Shown: positions 15,918 through 24,220, counted from the first letter of the stretch. The stretch: 29,218 nucleotides of DNA from AC2028 sp002373595 (GCA_946616365.1 CAMOIX010000030.1:1-29218); one strand, 5' to 3'. Numbers and translations: made by a program. The notes: generated by a model from the sequence alone, not told the origin.

Positions 15918-16275
15918 AACATTTAAAAGAAACGAAAAATTATATAGGGCTGTATATCCGCCTGAGGTAGCTGAAATGTTTTGGCGTGCAGACGGCACTG
16001 TATCATCCGCAGCTTTTGCCGATCCCAAAGGATTATCCGTAGACAGGGGAGATTATCGTAGTGATACGAACGTTGTTTCCTCTATGCTCAGTAGATTCTC
16101 CGGAAGGATAATCTCAATATATGTAAAGAATTGTTATGATTCCGGTGCAGTTCTGAAATATCTTCCTTCACATTCCAATCCATATCACACTGAAATACAC
16201 GGAAGCGAGGATACACCTCTGCTTTCCAGATCACAGAGATACTTTCTAGCCGTGCATGCAATTATAGTAGCTTGA
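15910..16275 (+). CDS. Small unknown protein, putative effector of the two-gene module
   Basis: This 121-residue protein overlaps the preceding gene by eight bases (ATGGATAA), implying coupled translation. No good ribosome binding site of its own is visible. A TTG at 15898 and GTG at 15901 are in frame but less likely starts. Notable segments are KLYRAVYPPEVAEMFWRADG, VSSAAFADPKGLSVDRG, ISIYVKNC and NPYHTEIHGSED. I recall the LYR...SSAAF...SVD pattern from uncharacterised proteins of several phyla, often beside the WxGxGA-type protein seen upstream. The Arg, Ser, Asp/Arg and His/Glu residues are plausible catalytic candidates. An ADP-ribosyltransferase or RES-like fold is a speculation. No signal peptide or membrane segment is seen. 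Confidence 0.7.
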   Translation: MDKTFKRNEKLYRAVYPPEVAEMFWRADGTVSSAAFADPKGLSVDRGDYRSDTNVVSSMLSRFSGRIISIYVKNCYDSGAVLKYLPSHSNPYHTEIHGSEDTPLLSRSQRYFLAVHAIIVA

Positions 16276-16317
16276 TACTGTTCAATGATTATATATGTAT
16301 TAACAATTCAAAAGAAT

Positions 16318-16363
16318 GCTCAAAAATCTGTTCGAAACAACGCCCACTGTTGATTTTTTGAGC
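16318..16363. terminator. Hairpin between convergent genes
   Basis: GCTCAAAAATC (16318-16328) pairs with GATTTTTTGAGC (16352-16363) apart from one extra T, with a 23-base loop. It spans the stop codon and last 14 codons of the minus-strand glycosyltransferase gene and lies about 40 bases after the plus-strand module. A/T tracts inside the stem suit a bidirectional terminator for the two converging genes, though no separate T-run follows. Confidence 0.5.
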
Positions 16364-18404
16364 CTGTATACGGAGCTACTATCACTTGCAAAGATTCATC
16401 ATCCATGGTTATAGCGTATAATTCGTCAACACTTAATATACTGTATACATCTTCTTCGATCTTATTTATTCTCCATAATGAATCCTCACCTGTTCCATCC
16501 TTGACAAGTGTTACCAATTGCGTTCCATCATACCAATATCGTTTTATAAACAATCCGGTATGAGGATCTGATATTCTTGCAAAGTCACCATAAATACTAA
16601 TATTATATTTTCCAGCATTATCAACATTGACGCCTTTAGGAATATCAAACTGATTTTGCGTTGATGAAATAAACGATCCGTTCAAATAATCAGCAAATAA
16701 GTATATCCCTGAATCAACCGGAGAATATACATCATTTTTATAATCTGCCAGAAACTTTCTGTATTCACCATCGCCATTCGTTAATTTATCTATTTTTCCA
16801 AAACCAATAAACAATAAAATCAAAAACATGCCCATTAATAAAAATACAATATACAATGGGGGTGTTACTGTTTTTTTCTTACAACTAATTACTTTAACGA
16901 TTTCAAACAGACCAATAACACCGTATGGAATAAGAATCACATAATATGGAAATGTATATTGTCCTTTTGCCTCCCAGAATAAATGAAACAAAAATCCGCC
17001 ACAAAAAAACACAATTCCCAAGAGACTCTCGGGCGTTTTTTTTCGAAACAGCAAATAACCAACTACCCCTAGTAAAATCAATGTTTGCATAGGATTTAGA
17101 ATTTCAACAAGAAAATTTATACCCAATGGTGACGAAATCCACCTAGACCATTTAGGAAAAATAGTCTGCGGATTTTTCAAAACAAACCCACTTTCAAAAA
17201 TCGGATCGCTCCACATTGAAGCATTTTTCAAAACTAAAAATTCCAAAAATCTTAAAGGCTCGTTCTTATATTCTTCAATTTCATAAGATATTTCAAGTTT
17301 CGACATTCGTTCATGTTCATCACTATCATATCCCGCATCAATATATGACTCCATATAATTATATCGCCACCACCCCGGAGCATAATCCGGAATCTTATCA
17401 TCAATTTCATAATTCAGCCCCATAGCAATCCAATTATAAGATGATCTGCCTTGGTTTAGAGGGCATCCCGAAATGCTTCTCAAAACAAAAATCGGAATAG
17501 TCACTGCGCAAACAATACTCGCCACAACAACAAATGAAGCAAATGATAATTTCATTTTTCCTCTATCAACCCCTACTATAACGAACAAAATTATCAGAGC
17601 AATTGAAAAAATCAAAAAATTTTGTTTAATGGTAATGCTAAAAAACGTAAACAAAAATAAAAAAATTAAATCTTTGAAAACTCGATTTTCCATTTTCAAA
17701 TACTTTAATCCGTATCTAAGAGCCATAACAGCAAAACACAAACCACCAAGTGTCCCATAAGGAAAAGATGTATACAATAACGTCGGCAAAAATACTATTT
17801 CACATATCCATACTGATAATTGAACACACCTGGATACTCCCACCATCTCAAGAATCCTAAATAATTCCAATCCCAAAAGAGAATAAAACAAGCAATTAAA
17901 GCACAAAAAAGCCGTGTTGTTTTGTGCCCCAAAAACAAAAGAAACTATGTATTCAAACAGAATTAGCCCCGCTTGATTGTGATATTCGCCAAGATAACCA
18001 TCATTCTCAAACTGTGAAAAGTCTTTGTAATGCATTGATTCAACAATATTCTTTACCGAAGCCGAGTCTGCAAAACCCGAAAACTGAGTAGAAATATTCC
18101 ACACAAAAGAAAACAAAATCATAAAAACAAAACAAATTTTGATTGTTTTATGATACATAGCATCGTCAGACAAATATTTATTGATATGACAATGAAGATT
18201 TTTCTTATATGCAAATAGAGTCAAGCCAAAAAACACACACATAGCAACAAAATGCATAAAAATATTGTCAGAAAGGAAATAGCACCTTTCCAAATAATCA
18301 ACCGTCACCGTGTTGATCATACTAATAATCAATAACATGCCAAGAGAAACAGAGGCAACAGCAACCGTAATTCCAATAAAAGCGTTAACTAAGAATTTTC
18401 TCAT
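16320..18404 (-). CDS. Multi-pass GT-C-like glycosyltransferase with C-terminal ricin-type domain
   Basis: The 694-residue protein has roughly ten or more membrane segments from residue 9 to about 535. Its first large outer loop has FADSASV (Asp113) and, later, GEYHNQAG, in the style of GT-C lipid-linked sugar transferases. A second outer region lies at about 310-440. After the last membrane segment a soluble tail of about 155 residues holds DSLWRINK (Trp644) and, 43 residues on, NQQWALF (Trp687). These are QxW-like motifs spaced as in ricin-type beta-trefoil lectins. The likely role is extracytoplasmic sugar transfer to a surface polymer; donor and acceptor are unknown. Its ATG overlaps the upstream gene's stop as ATGA. 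The DNA is strikingly AT-rich, with A/T-ending codons unlike its neighbours, which suggests acquisition. Confidence 0.75.
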   Translation of the reverse strand: MRKFLVNAFIGITVAVASVSLGMLLIISMINTVTVDYLERCYFLSDNIFMHFVAMCVFFGLTLFAYKKNLHCHINKYLSDDAMYHKTIKICFVFMILFSFVWNISTQFSGFADSASVKNIVESMHYKDFSQFENDGYLGEYHNQAGLILFEYIVSFVFGAQNNTAFLCFNCLFYSLLGLELFRILEMVGVSRCVQLSVWICEIVFLPTLLYTSFPYGTLGGLCFAVMALRYGLKYLKMENRVFKDLIFLFLFTFFSITIKQNFLIFSIALIILFVIVGVDRGKMKLSFASFVVVASIVCAVTIPIFVLRSISGCPLNQGRSSYNWIAMGLNYEIDDKIPDYAPGWWRYNYMESYIDAGYDSDEHERMSKLEISYEIEEYKNEPLRFLEFLVLKNASMWSDPIFESGFVLKNPQTIFPKWSRWISSPLGINFLVEILNPMQTLILLGVVGYLLFRKKTPESLLGIVFFCGGFLFHLFWEAKGQYTFPYYVILIPYGVIGLFEIVKVISCKKKTVTPPLYIVFLLMGMFLILLFIGFGKIDKLTNGDGEYRKFLADYKNDVYSPVDSGIYLFADYLNGSFISSTQNQFDIPKGVNVDNAGKYNISIYGDFARISDPHTGLFIKRYWYDGTQLVTLVKDGTGEDSLWRINKIEEDVYSILSVDELYAITMDDESLQVIVAPYTGSKNQQWALFRTDF

Positions 18405-19066
18405 TTTGTCTTTCCAATCAGTTTTCCGTCATTTTTAAAGATATGATCCTCGGGGATGACTCCGCGTACACAGGATGTCGGATAGACGACACTTCTGCGG
18501 CCGACGATCGTTCCCGGATTAAGCACCGCATTGCACCCTATCTCAGCCCAGTCTCCGAGCATCGCTCCGACCTTCTTTCTGCCGGTATCATACGACTGCT
18601 CGCCCTTTACGATAACATGAGCTCTGTCGCTCTTTACATTGGATGTGATTGAGCCTGCACCCATATGTGCGTGAAATCCGAGGATACTGTCTCCGACATA
18701 GTTATAATGCGGGACTTCGCAGTTATTGAAAATGATAACATTCTTGAGTTCAGCCGAATTGCCTATAACGCTTCCTTTGCCGACAATAGCGCTTCCTCTT
18801 ATGAAGGCACAGTGTCTGATTTCAGCGCCTTCATCAACAATGAGCGGTCCGCCCAGATATGCGCTGTCGAATACCTTCGCGTTCTTAGCGACCCAGACAT
18901 TTTCGCCTCTTTGTTCAAACTTATCCTTGGGAAGAGTCGGCCCCAATTTGCAGATAAAATCAGATATACCCTCAAGAAGTTCCCAAGGATACTTATCCTC
19001 CGCAAAATACTCCTTTGCAATGGTTTCGTTCAGATCAAAAAGATCGCTGCACTTGATTCTGTCCAT
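18401..19066 (-). CDS. Left-handed beta-helix (hexapeptide) sugar-nucleotide-type protein
   Basis: The 221-residue protein resembles the C-terminal half of GlmU and short proteins often named UDP-N-acetylglucosamine pyrophosphorylase. It has an N-terminal helical part (to about residue 50), then a left-handed beta-helix of hexapeptide repeats (NAKVFDSAYLGG, IRGSAIVGKGSVIGN). It also carries HYNYVGDSILG, HMGAGSITSNVKSD and GCNAVLNPGTIVGRR, the last two typical of the acetyltransferase site of GlmU. No nucleotidyltransferase domain is present, so an acyltransferase role is likelier than pyrophosphorylase. Its ATG follows AAAGGA by eight bases. It overlaps the glycosyltransferase by four bases but has the normal base composition of the chromosome. 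Confidence 0.85.
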   Translation of the reverse strand: MDRIKCSDLFDLNETIAKEYFAEDKYPWELLEGISDFICKLGPTLPKDKFEQRGENVWVAKNAKVFDSAYLGGPLIVDEGAEIRHCAFIRGSAIVGKGSVIGNSAELKNVIIFNNCEVPHYNYVGDSILGFHAHMGAGSITSNVKSDRAHVIVKGEQSYDTGRKKVGAMLGDWAEIGCNAVLNPGTIVGRRSVVYPTSCVRGVIPEDHIFKNDGKLIGKTK

Positions 19067-19185
19067 TTTAAGTTCCTTTCTTAATTACGGCCTATTGTTG
19101 TCGGCCCACGCAGATACTGCCTGTATGTATAATAAGGTACTGACATGAAATTATTATGTCCGACACAGATACCTACATCTGACGA

Positions 19186-21327
19186 TCACTTTTTACTCTT
19201 GGATGTCTTGTACAGTGGGCTGAGCCTGTTGTAACATCCGTTCAGAACTTCTACATTTTTAAGGTCTTTGACAAGCGATGTCCGCCTCGATACAAAATCA
19301 TACAGCTTAGTTTTATACTCTCCCGCAGGAAGCGATCCTTCCGTTACCTGACTCAAGCCCTTCTCCCAGCTGGCCGTGAGCGCGGGATTGAGAAGCGCGG
19401 TTATAGATCCGTAGACCACTTCGTATATCATCTCTCCGAGAAGAGTAGGTGTTAAGACCTGCGTCTTATTGTTAAGCTTTATGTATTCATTTCTGGTAAG
19501 CTTACTTAATGTTTCGGCTCTGGTAGCACTGGTTCCTATTCCGCTTCCCTTTATCTGGCTCCTGAGTTCTTCGTCCTCGATAAGCTGTCCCGCATTCTCC
19601 ATTGCCAGGATCATACTTCCCGATGTATATCTCTTAGGAGGAGAAGTCTCGCCTTCCTTAATCTCAAATCCTTTGACATCTACGGTATCGCCCTTCCTAA
19701 GTTTCAGGAGTTTCTCAGTAAGTTCAGGGGTAAGCTTTGCGTTTTCGTTTTCTTCTTTCTGCTCGCCTTCACCTTCTCCGTTTGCTTCATTTTCCTGCGA
19801 GTCCGAATTGTTTGCATCACCTGCTTCAGTTTTCTTTGACTCAGCCTTTGCGGATGCATCTTTATCATCTTCTGCGTCCTTCTTAGCGAAGCCTCCGGCC
19901 ACCTTCAGATATCCCTCCTCATCGAGAAGTTTGAAATTGGAGAAGAATCTCTCCTTCTTTTCTCCGTCCGGGAGATCTATCGCAACGGTAAGTGCAGTCT
20001 TTTTGTAGACCGCTGCAGGATAAAAGATACTCAGGAATCTCCTGACGATAAGTTCATATACTTTGGCCGAAGTAGGATTGAGCGATCTCAGATTGCCGAG
20101 TCCCTGACCTGTCGGGATTATCGCATAGTGATCCGTTATTGCTTTATCATTTACATTTCTTGTCTTAGCCAGGCCGGTATAGAGCTTTTTCTCAAGGACT
20201 TCTGCCGCAAACTCTGCACAAGGTCCGTAGCCTTTAAGTCCGCCGATATTTCTGTCTATCTCTTTGGAAACTGCTGTTGAGAGCACACGTGCATCCGTAC
20301 GCGGATATGTGGTGAGTTTCTTCTCATAGAGTTCCTGTGCGATATCAAGCGTCTGACTCGGGCTTATCTTAAAGAACCTGGAGCAATCATTCTGCAGTTC
20401 CGCAAGGTTATACAGAAGCGGAGGATTCTTATTCTCCTTCTTTCGTTCTATTGCATCGACATATGCGCTGCCCGATCCGATAAGTGCGATAAGTTCCTCT
20501 GCGCCCGTTTTTTCTTTAAATCCGTTCTCCTTATAGAGTTTTGGAGATTCAAAATATGTCGATCCTTCTACAGCTTTCCACTCTCCGGTAAAGCTCTGAT
20601 CTTCAAGTCCGAAGCTTCCTATCACACGATAAAAAGGAGTCTTCTTGAAATCTCTTATCTCTCGTTCTCTCGTCACGATCATGCCAAGCACGCAGGTCAT
20701 TACACGCCCCACTGCAATAGCTCCTTTTTCGCGTGACAGAAGTGTATTCAATTTATATCCGTATTTTTTGGAAAGAGCACGTGAGAAGTTGATACCCATC
20801 AGGTAGTCTTCCATTGCGCGAAGATATGCCGCATCACTCAGATTGTCATATGCGGACCAATCCTTGGCTTCTCTGATTCCGCGAAGTATCTCTTCCTTTG
20901 TCTGAGAATCTATCCAGACTCTCTTTCTGGATTTTTCTTTGGGTACTCCCGACATCATATCGACGAGTCGGTAGATATACTCTCCCTCACGTCCGGAGTC
21001 GGTGCAGATATAGATAGTATCGACATCTTCTCTGTTGAGAAGTTTCTTGACGATCTCGAACTGTTTCTTTGAACTGTCTATGACTTCGTATTTAAACTCC
21101 TCCGGCAGGAAAGGAAGAGTTTCAAATGACCATTTTTTATATTTCTCATCATACGCATCGGGATACGAAAGTGTGATCAGATGTCCTACGCACCAGGTAA
21201 CTACACTGCTGTCACTCTCCATGAATCCGTCGCCGTTACGCATGGATTCACCAAGCGCATTTGCAAACTCTCTTGCAACGCTCGGTTTCTCAGCTATATA
21301 TAATTTCTTTTTCTTTTCATCTGCCAC
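19186..21327 (-). CDS. topB: DNA topoisomerase III (type IA)
   Basis: Topoisomerase III decatenates and relaxes DNA through a transient 5'-phosphotyrosine bond. The 713-residue protein starts at GTG (AGG nine bases upstream; no in-frame ATG nearby). The TOPRIM domain has LYIAEKPSVAREFA and DSGREGE (residues 110-116). The active-site tyrosine is Tyr341 in TTYPRTDARVL. GIGTSATRAETLSKL near residue 597 is the conserved C-terminal gate motif. Residues about 482-530 form an acidic, low-complexity insertion rich in Glu, Lys, Asn and Asp. No zinc ribbon follows. It is the second type IA enzyme in this window besides topA. It lies 31 bases after the EAL protein gene and was probably transcribed with asd. 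Confidence 0.96.
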   Translation of the reverse strand: MADEKKKKLYIAEKPSVAREFANALGESMRNGDGFMESDSSVVTWCVGHLITLSYPDAYDEKYKKWSFETLPFLPEEFKYEVIDSSKKQFEIVKKLLNREDVDTIYICTDSGREGEYIYRLVDMMSGVPKEKSRKRVWIDSQTKEEILRGIREAKDWSAYDNLSDAAYLRAMEDYLMGINFSRALSKKYGYKLNTLLSREKGAIAVGRVMTCVLGMIVTREREIRDFKKTPFYRVIGSFGLEDQSFTGEWKAVEGSTYFESPKLYKENGFKEKTGAEELIALIGSGSAYVDAIERKKENKNPPLLYNLAELQNDCSRFFKISPSQTLDIAQELYEKKLTTYPRTDARVLSTAVSKEIDRNIGGLKGYGPCAEFAAEVLEKKLYTGLAKTRNVNDKAITDHYAIIPTGQGLGNLRSLNPTSAKVYELIVRRFLSIFYPAAVYKKTALTVAIDLPDGEKKERFFSNFKLLDEEGYLKVAGGFAKKDAEDDKDASAKAESKKTEAGDANNSDSQENEANGEGEGEQKEENENAKLTPELTEKLLKLRKGDTVDVKGFEIKEGETSPPKRYTSGSMILAMENAGQLIEDEELRSQIKGSGIGTSATRAETLSKLTRNEYIKLNNKTQVLTPTLLGEMIYEVVYGSITALLNPALTASWEKGLSQVTEGSLPAGEYKTKLYDFVSRRTSLVKDLKNVEVLNGCYNRLSPLYKTSKSKK

Positions 21328-21358
21328 GAAAAATACCTGAATCGGTGTGAACGAAAAA

Positions 21359-23044
21359 TTACAACTCTCTGAGCATCATCTCGATCTCTTCATGAGGCTG
21401 GGGCTTGCCGAGATAGAATCCCTGTATGACATCGCATCCAACAGCCTTTAGATAATCAAACTGTCTCTCATTCTCTACGCCTTCGGCAACAGTTTCAAAT
21501 CCCATGGAATGTGACATGCTCAGGATCGACTCGGTGATAATGCGCGTGGAGCTGTCGGACAGGACCGTATCAACAAAGGTCTTGTCTACCTTGAGCGTAT
21601 CGATAGGGAATCTCTTCAAATACGAAAGAGACGAGTACCCTGTTCCAAAATCATCAAGCGATATCCTGATCCCGAAATTACGAAGTCTGCTGAGTTTATT
21701 GGTAACCTCATCAAAATCATCGATGAGGATGCTTTCGGTTATCTCAAGTTCGATATCGGAAGGGTCAACATTGTACTTGCGCACAAGTCCCATCACCATA
21801 TCGACAAAATCATCCTTTTTGTACTGCAGAGCTGATATATTGATCGAAAGTTGGAAGTGAATATCAAAACCTCTGCTCCAGATCGCATACTGTTTAATAC
21901 TCTCTTCGACAACGAAATTACCTATCTGAATGATCGCACCGTTCTTCTCAGCGACAGGGATAAATGTGGCAGGAGGAATGATACCCTTCTCCTCATCCTT
22001 CCATCTGACGAGTGCCTCCAAACCGCGGAGTTTCTTAGTCTGAGCGTAGTACTGAGGCTGGAAATACATCACGAAATTATTCTTAAATACAGCCTCTTTG
22101 AGCTTGCTCTCAATCTCGACGCCACAGAGGAAGTCATTGAGTATAGGTGCTTCAAAGTACTTGATACCGCCGCTTCCGGCCTGCTTACTCCTAAACATTA
22201 CGATCTCGGCACACTTGATAAGATCGAGTGCTCCCTTTGCATCGTCCGGATATACGGCAACTCCCGCACTGACAGATATATTCACTTCCTGTCCCGTGCT
22301 AAGTTTAAAAGGATTGCGCATACGGTTGGAGATCTTCTCGTAGAACTTCTCCGGAGCATATCTGCCCTTTGCGTCATATATAGCGATACAGAATACATCA
22401 TTTGCCAGATGGCAAGCGATGACTCTGTCGTCTTCAAGTCCGCGAAGGAAAGTTCCGACCTGCTGAAGAACTTCATCTCCGACGATTATTCCGTAACCGT
22501 CGTTGATCCTCTTGAAATCATCAATGTCGATCAGCATGAGGCCGATGTTTTTTGACTCTTTCTCAGCGCGACCTATAAAGCCTCCGAGGAGACTTACAAA
22601 ATAGTTTCTGTTATAGATACCGGTGATGGAATCATAATAAGCCATGTAGAGAAGCTCTGAAAGCTGCTCCTTCTCACGGGTTATGTCCATTGCGGATATC
22701 ATCTTTGATACAGGATTACCGTTTTCATCGGTAAAGAGCATGATGACAAAGCGGAACCACTTCTTGTGATCGACCGATTCACATTCGATCATCATGTTAG
22801 AGCCATATTTAGACTTGGCAGCTGTCTCAGACTTTTCGATATACAATGCATCAAGAAGTTTGCCCTTGTATGATTCATCCATACAGGAAGCAAACTTCTC
22901 GATATCTTTGTGTTTGGAGATCTTGAAATCAAAATACTCTTCGAAGCATCCGGTGACTGAGATCTCGTCACGTTCGAATGAATAAAAGACTATCGCATAT
23001 CTGGAATTTTCACATATAAGTCTGTATTCGCTGTCCTTCATCAT
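21359..23044 (-). CDS. PAS-like/GGDEF/EAL protein, probable c-di-GMP phosphodiesterase
   Basis: The 561-residue cytoplasmic protein has a PAS-like N-terminal sensor (about 8-125), a GGDEF domain (about 135-300) and an EAL domain (about 305-561). The GGDEF catalytic site reads ANDVF at residues 214-218, so cyclase activity is not expected; the domain may still bind GTP. The EAL domain keeps Glu343 (LEALVRW), Asn402, the glutamates of LEITES, Asp464/Asp465 (DDFGTGYSS), Lys488, Glu521 (AEGVE) and Gln541 (QGFYLG), the set needed for hydrolysis. It should lower c-di-GMP and favour motility, consistent with flagellar genes on the same strand about 18 kb away, though that link is inference. The start is six bases after asd with a weak ribosome binding site. 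Confidence 0.95.
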   Translation of the reverse strand: MMKDSEYRLICENSRYAIVFYSFERDEISVTGCFEEYFDFKISKHKDIEKFASCMDESYKGKLLDALYIEKSETAAKSKYGSNMMIECESVDHKKWFRFVIMLFTDENGNPVSKMISAMDITREKEQLSELLYMAYYDSITGIYNRNYFVSLLGGFIGRAEKESKNIGLMLIDIDDFKRINDGYGIIVGDEVLQQVGTFLRGLEDDRVIACHLANDVFCIAIYDAKGRYAPEKFYEKISNRMRNPFKLSTGQEVNISVSAGVAVYPDDAKGALDLIKCAEIVMFRSKQAGSGGIKYFEAPILNDFLCGVEIESKLKEAVFKNNFVMYFQPQYYAQTKKLRGLEALVRWKDEEKGIIPPATFIPVAEKNGAIIQIGNFVVEESIKQYAIWSRGFDIHFQLSINISALQYKKDDFVDMVMGLVRKYNVDPSDIELEITESILIDDFDEVTNKLSRLRNFGIRISLDDFGTGYSSLSYLKRFPIDTLKVDKTFVDTVLSDSSTRIITESILSMSHSMGFETVAEGVENERQFDYLKAVGCDVIQGFYLGKPQPHEEIEMMLREL

Positions 23045-23050
23045 CTCGTA

Positions 23051-24136
23051 TTACTTCGCAGTGATAAATCCCTTAGCCTTGAGAAGTTCAGCACCGAGAA
23101 CAGCACCACCTGCAGCTCCGCGGATGGTATTATGTGAAAGACCGACAAACTTCCAGTCAAAGAGAGAATCCTCTCTGAGTCTTCCGATGCTTACGCCCAT
23201 TCCGTTCTCATAATTTACATCTTCCGTGATCTGAGGTCTGTTATCCTCTTCCATGTAACGGATGAACTGAGCGGGTGCGCTGGGAAGATTAAGTGCCTGA
23301 GGCTCGCCGGAGTAGGTAACCATCTTCTCGATGAGTTCCTCTTTGGCAGCCTTCTTCTTAAGGTTAACAAATACTGCAGCGGTATGTCCGTTGAGGACAG
23401 GAACTCTGATGCACTGGCTGGTGATGAGAGGCTCGGATGCAGCCACGATCTGTCCGTTCTCGATATGTCCGAAGATCTTTAAAGGCTCCTTCTCGCTCTT
23501 CTCTTCCTCTCCACCGATGTAAGGAATGATATTTCCGACCATCTCAGGCCAATCCTTAAAGGTCTTGCCTGCACCGGAGATAGCCTGATAGGTCGTAACA
23601 ACAACCTGAGTAGGCTCGAATAACTTCCATGCTGCAAGTACGGGAGTATAGCTCTGGATGGAGCAGTTGGGCTTAACAGCGATAAATCCTCTGGTGGTTC
23701 CGAGGCGCTTTCTCTGATACTCTATGATATCGGTATGAGCCGAATTGACTTCAGGCATAAGCATGGGAACATCGGGAGTCCAGCGATGTGCAGAGTTGTT
23801 GGAGACTACGGGAGTCTCGGTCTTGGCATACTGTTCCTCGATAGCCTTGATCTCTTCCTTAGTCATGTCGACAGCACTGAATACGAAGTCGACATCTGCG
23901 GCAACTTCATCTACGTTAGAAACATCTTTTACAACAATGTTTTTAACAGCTTCAGGCATGGGAAGGTCAAGTTTCCATCTGGATCCTACAGCTTCTTCGT
24001 AAGTCTGACCGGCAGACCTGGGGCTGGCTGCGATGGTAGTGACTTCGAACCAGGGATGATTCTCGAGAAGGCTGATGAAACGCTGGCCTACCATTCCCGT
24101 TCCGCCAAGGATACCTACTTTCAATTTGTCGCTCAT
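23051..24136 (-). CDS. asd: Aspartate-semialdehyde dehydrogenase, fungal/archaeal type
   Basis: This enzyme reduces aspartyl phosphate to aspartate semialdehyde, the branch point to lysine, diaminopimelate, threonine and methionine. The 361-residue protein opens with the nucleotide-binding loop VGILGGTGMVGQRF. The catalytic cysteine is Cys158 in VKPNCSIQS and the catalytic histidine His251 in RVPVLNGHTAAV. These motif contexts match the archaeal/fungal branch rather than the E. coli type. The ATG follows GAGGAG at a normal distance. A hairpin and AT-rich region, probably with a promoter, lie between it and argH. Its product feeds the homoserine used by MetA, encoded about 15 kb away. It probably leads an operon with the EAL protein and topB. 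Confidence 0.97.
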   Translation of the reverse strand: MSDKLKVGILGGTGMVGQRFISLLENHPWFEVTTIAASPRSAGQTYEEAVGSRWKLDLPMPEAVKNIVVKDVSNVDEVAADVDFVFSAVDMTKEEIKAIEEQYAKTETPVVSNNSAHRWTPDVPMLMPEVNSAHTDIIEYQRKRLGTTRGFIAVKPNCSIQSYTPVLAAWKLFEPTQVVVTTYQAISGAGKTFKDWPEMVGNIIPYIGGEEEKSEKEPLKIFGHIENGQIVAASEPLITSQCIRVPVLNGHTAAVFVNLKKKAAKEELIEKMVTYSGEPQALNLPSAPAQFIRYMEEDNRPQITEDVNYENGMGVSIGRLREDSLFDWKFVGLSHNTIRGAAGGAVLGAELLKAKGFITAK

Positions 24137-24180
24137 AATGATTCTCCTCTTTTATATACAAATTTATATAACTTAGTCAC

Positions 24181-24195
24181 GCGGGTCCTACCCGC
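24181..24195 (-). other. Short GC hairpin between argH and asd
   Basis: GCGGGT (24181-24186) and ACCCGC (24190-24195) form a six-pair stem with a three-base loop in an 84-base spacer. No T-run follows, but an AT-rich stretch with TATATA and TATAAA does, possibly the asd promoter. It may be a weak argH terminator or an asd leader element. Confidence 0.4.
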
Positions 24196-24220
24196 TGCGG
24201 AATGAAATCTTAATAGCAAT

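Larger units (their letters stand above)
15295..16306. repeat. 11-base direct repeats flanking the two-gene module
   Basis: TGTATTAACAA occurs at 15295-15305 and again at 16296-16306, in the same orientation, just outside the two plus-strand genes. It could be a trace of insertion of a roughly 1-kb cassette. Chance is possible because both flanks are AT-rich. Confidence 0.35.

Noticed and set aside
19186..21327. Loss of the second TOPRIM aspartate in TopB (DSGREGE instead of DPDREGE)
   Set aside because: Gram-positive topoisomerase III proteins commonly have DAGREGE or similar, so it is a family feature and not a defect.
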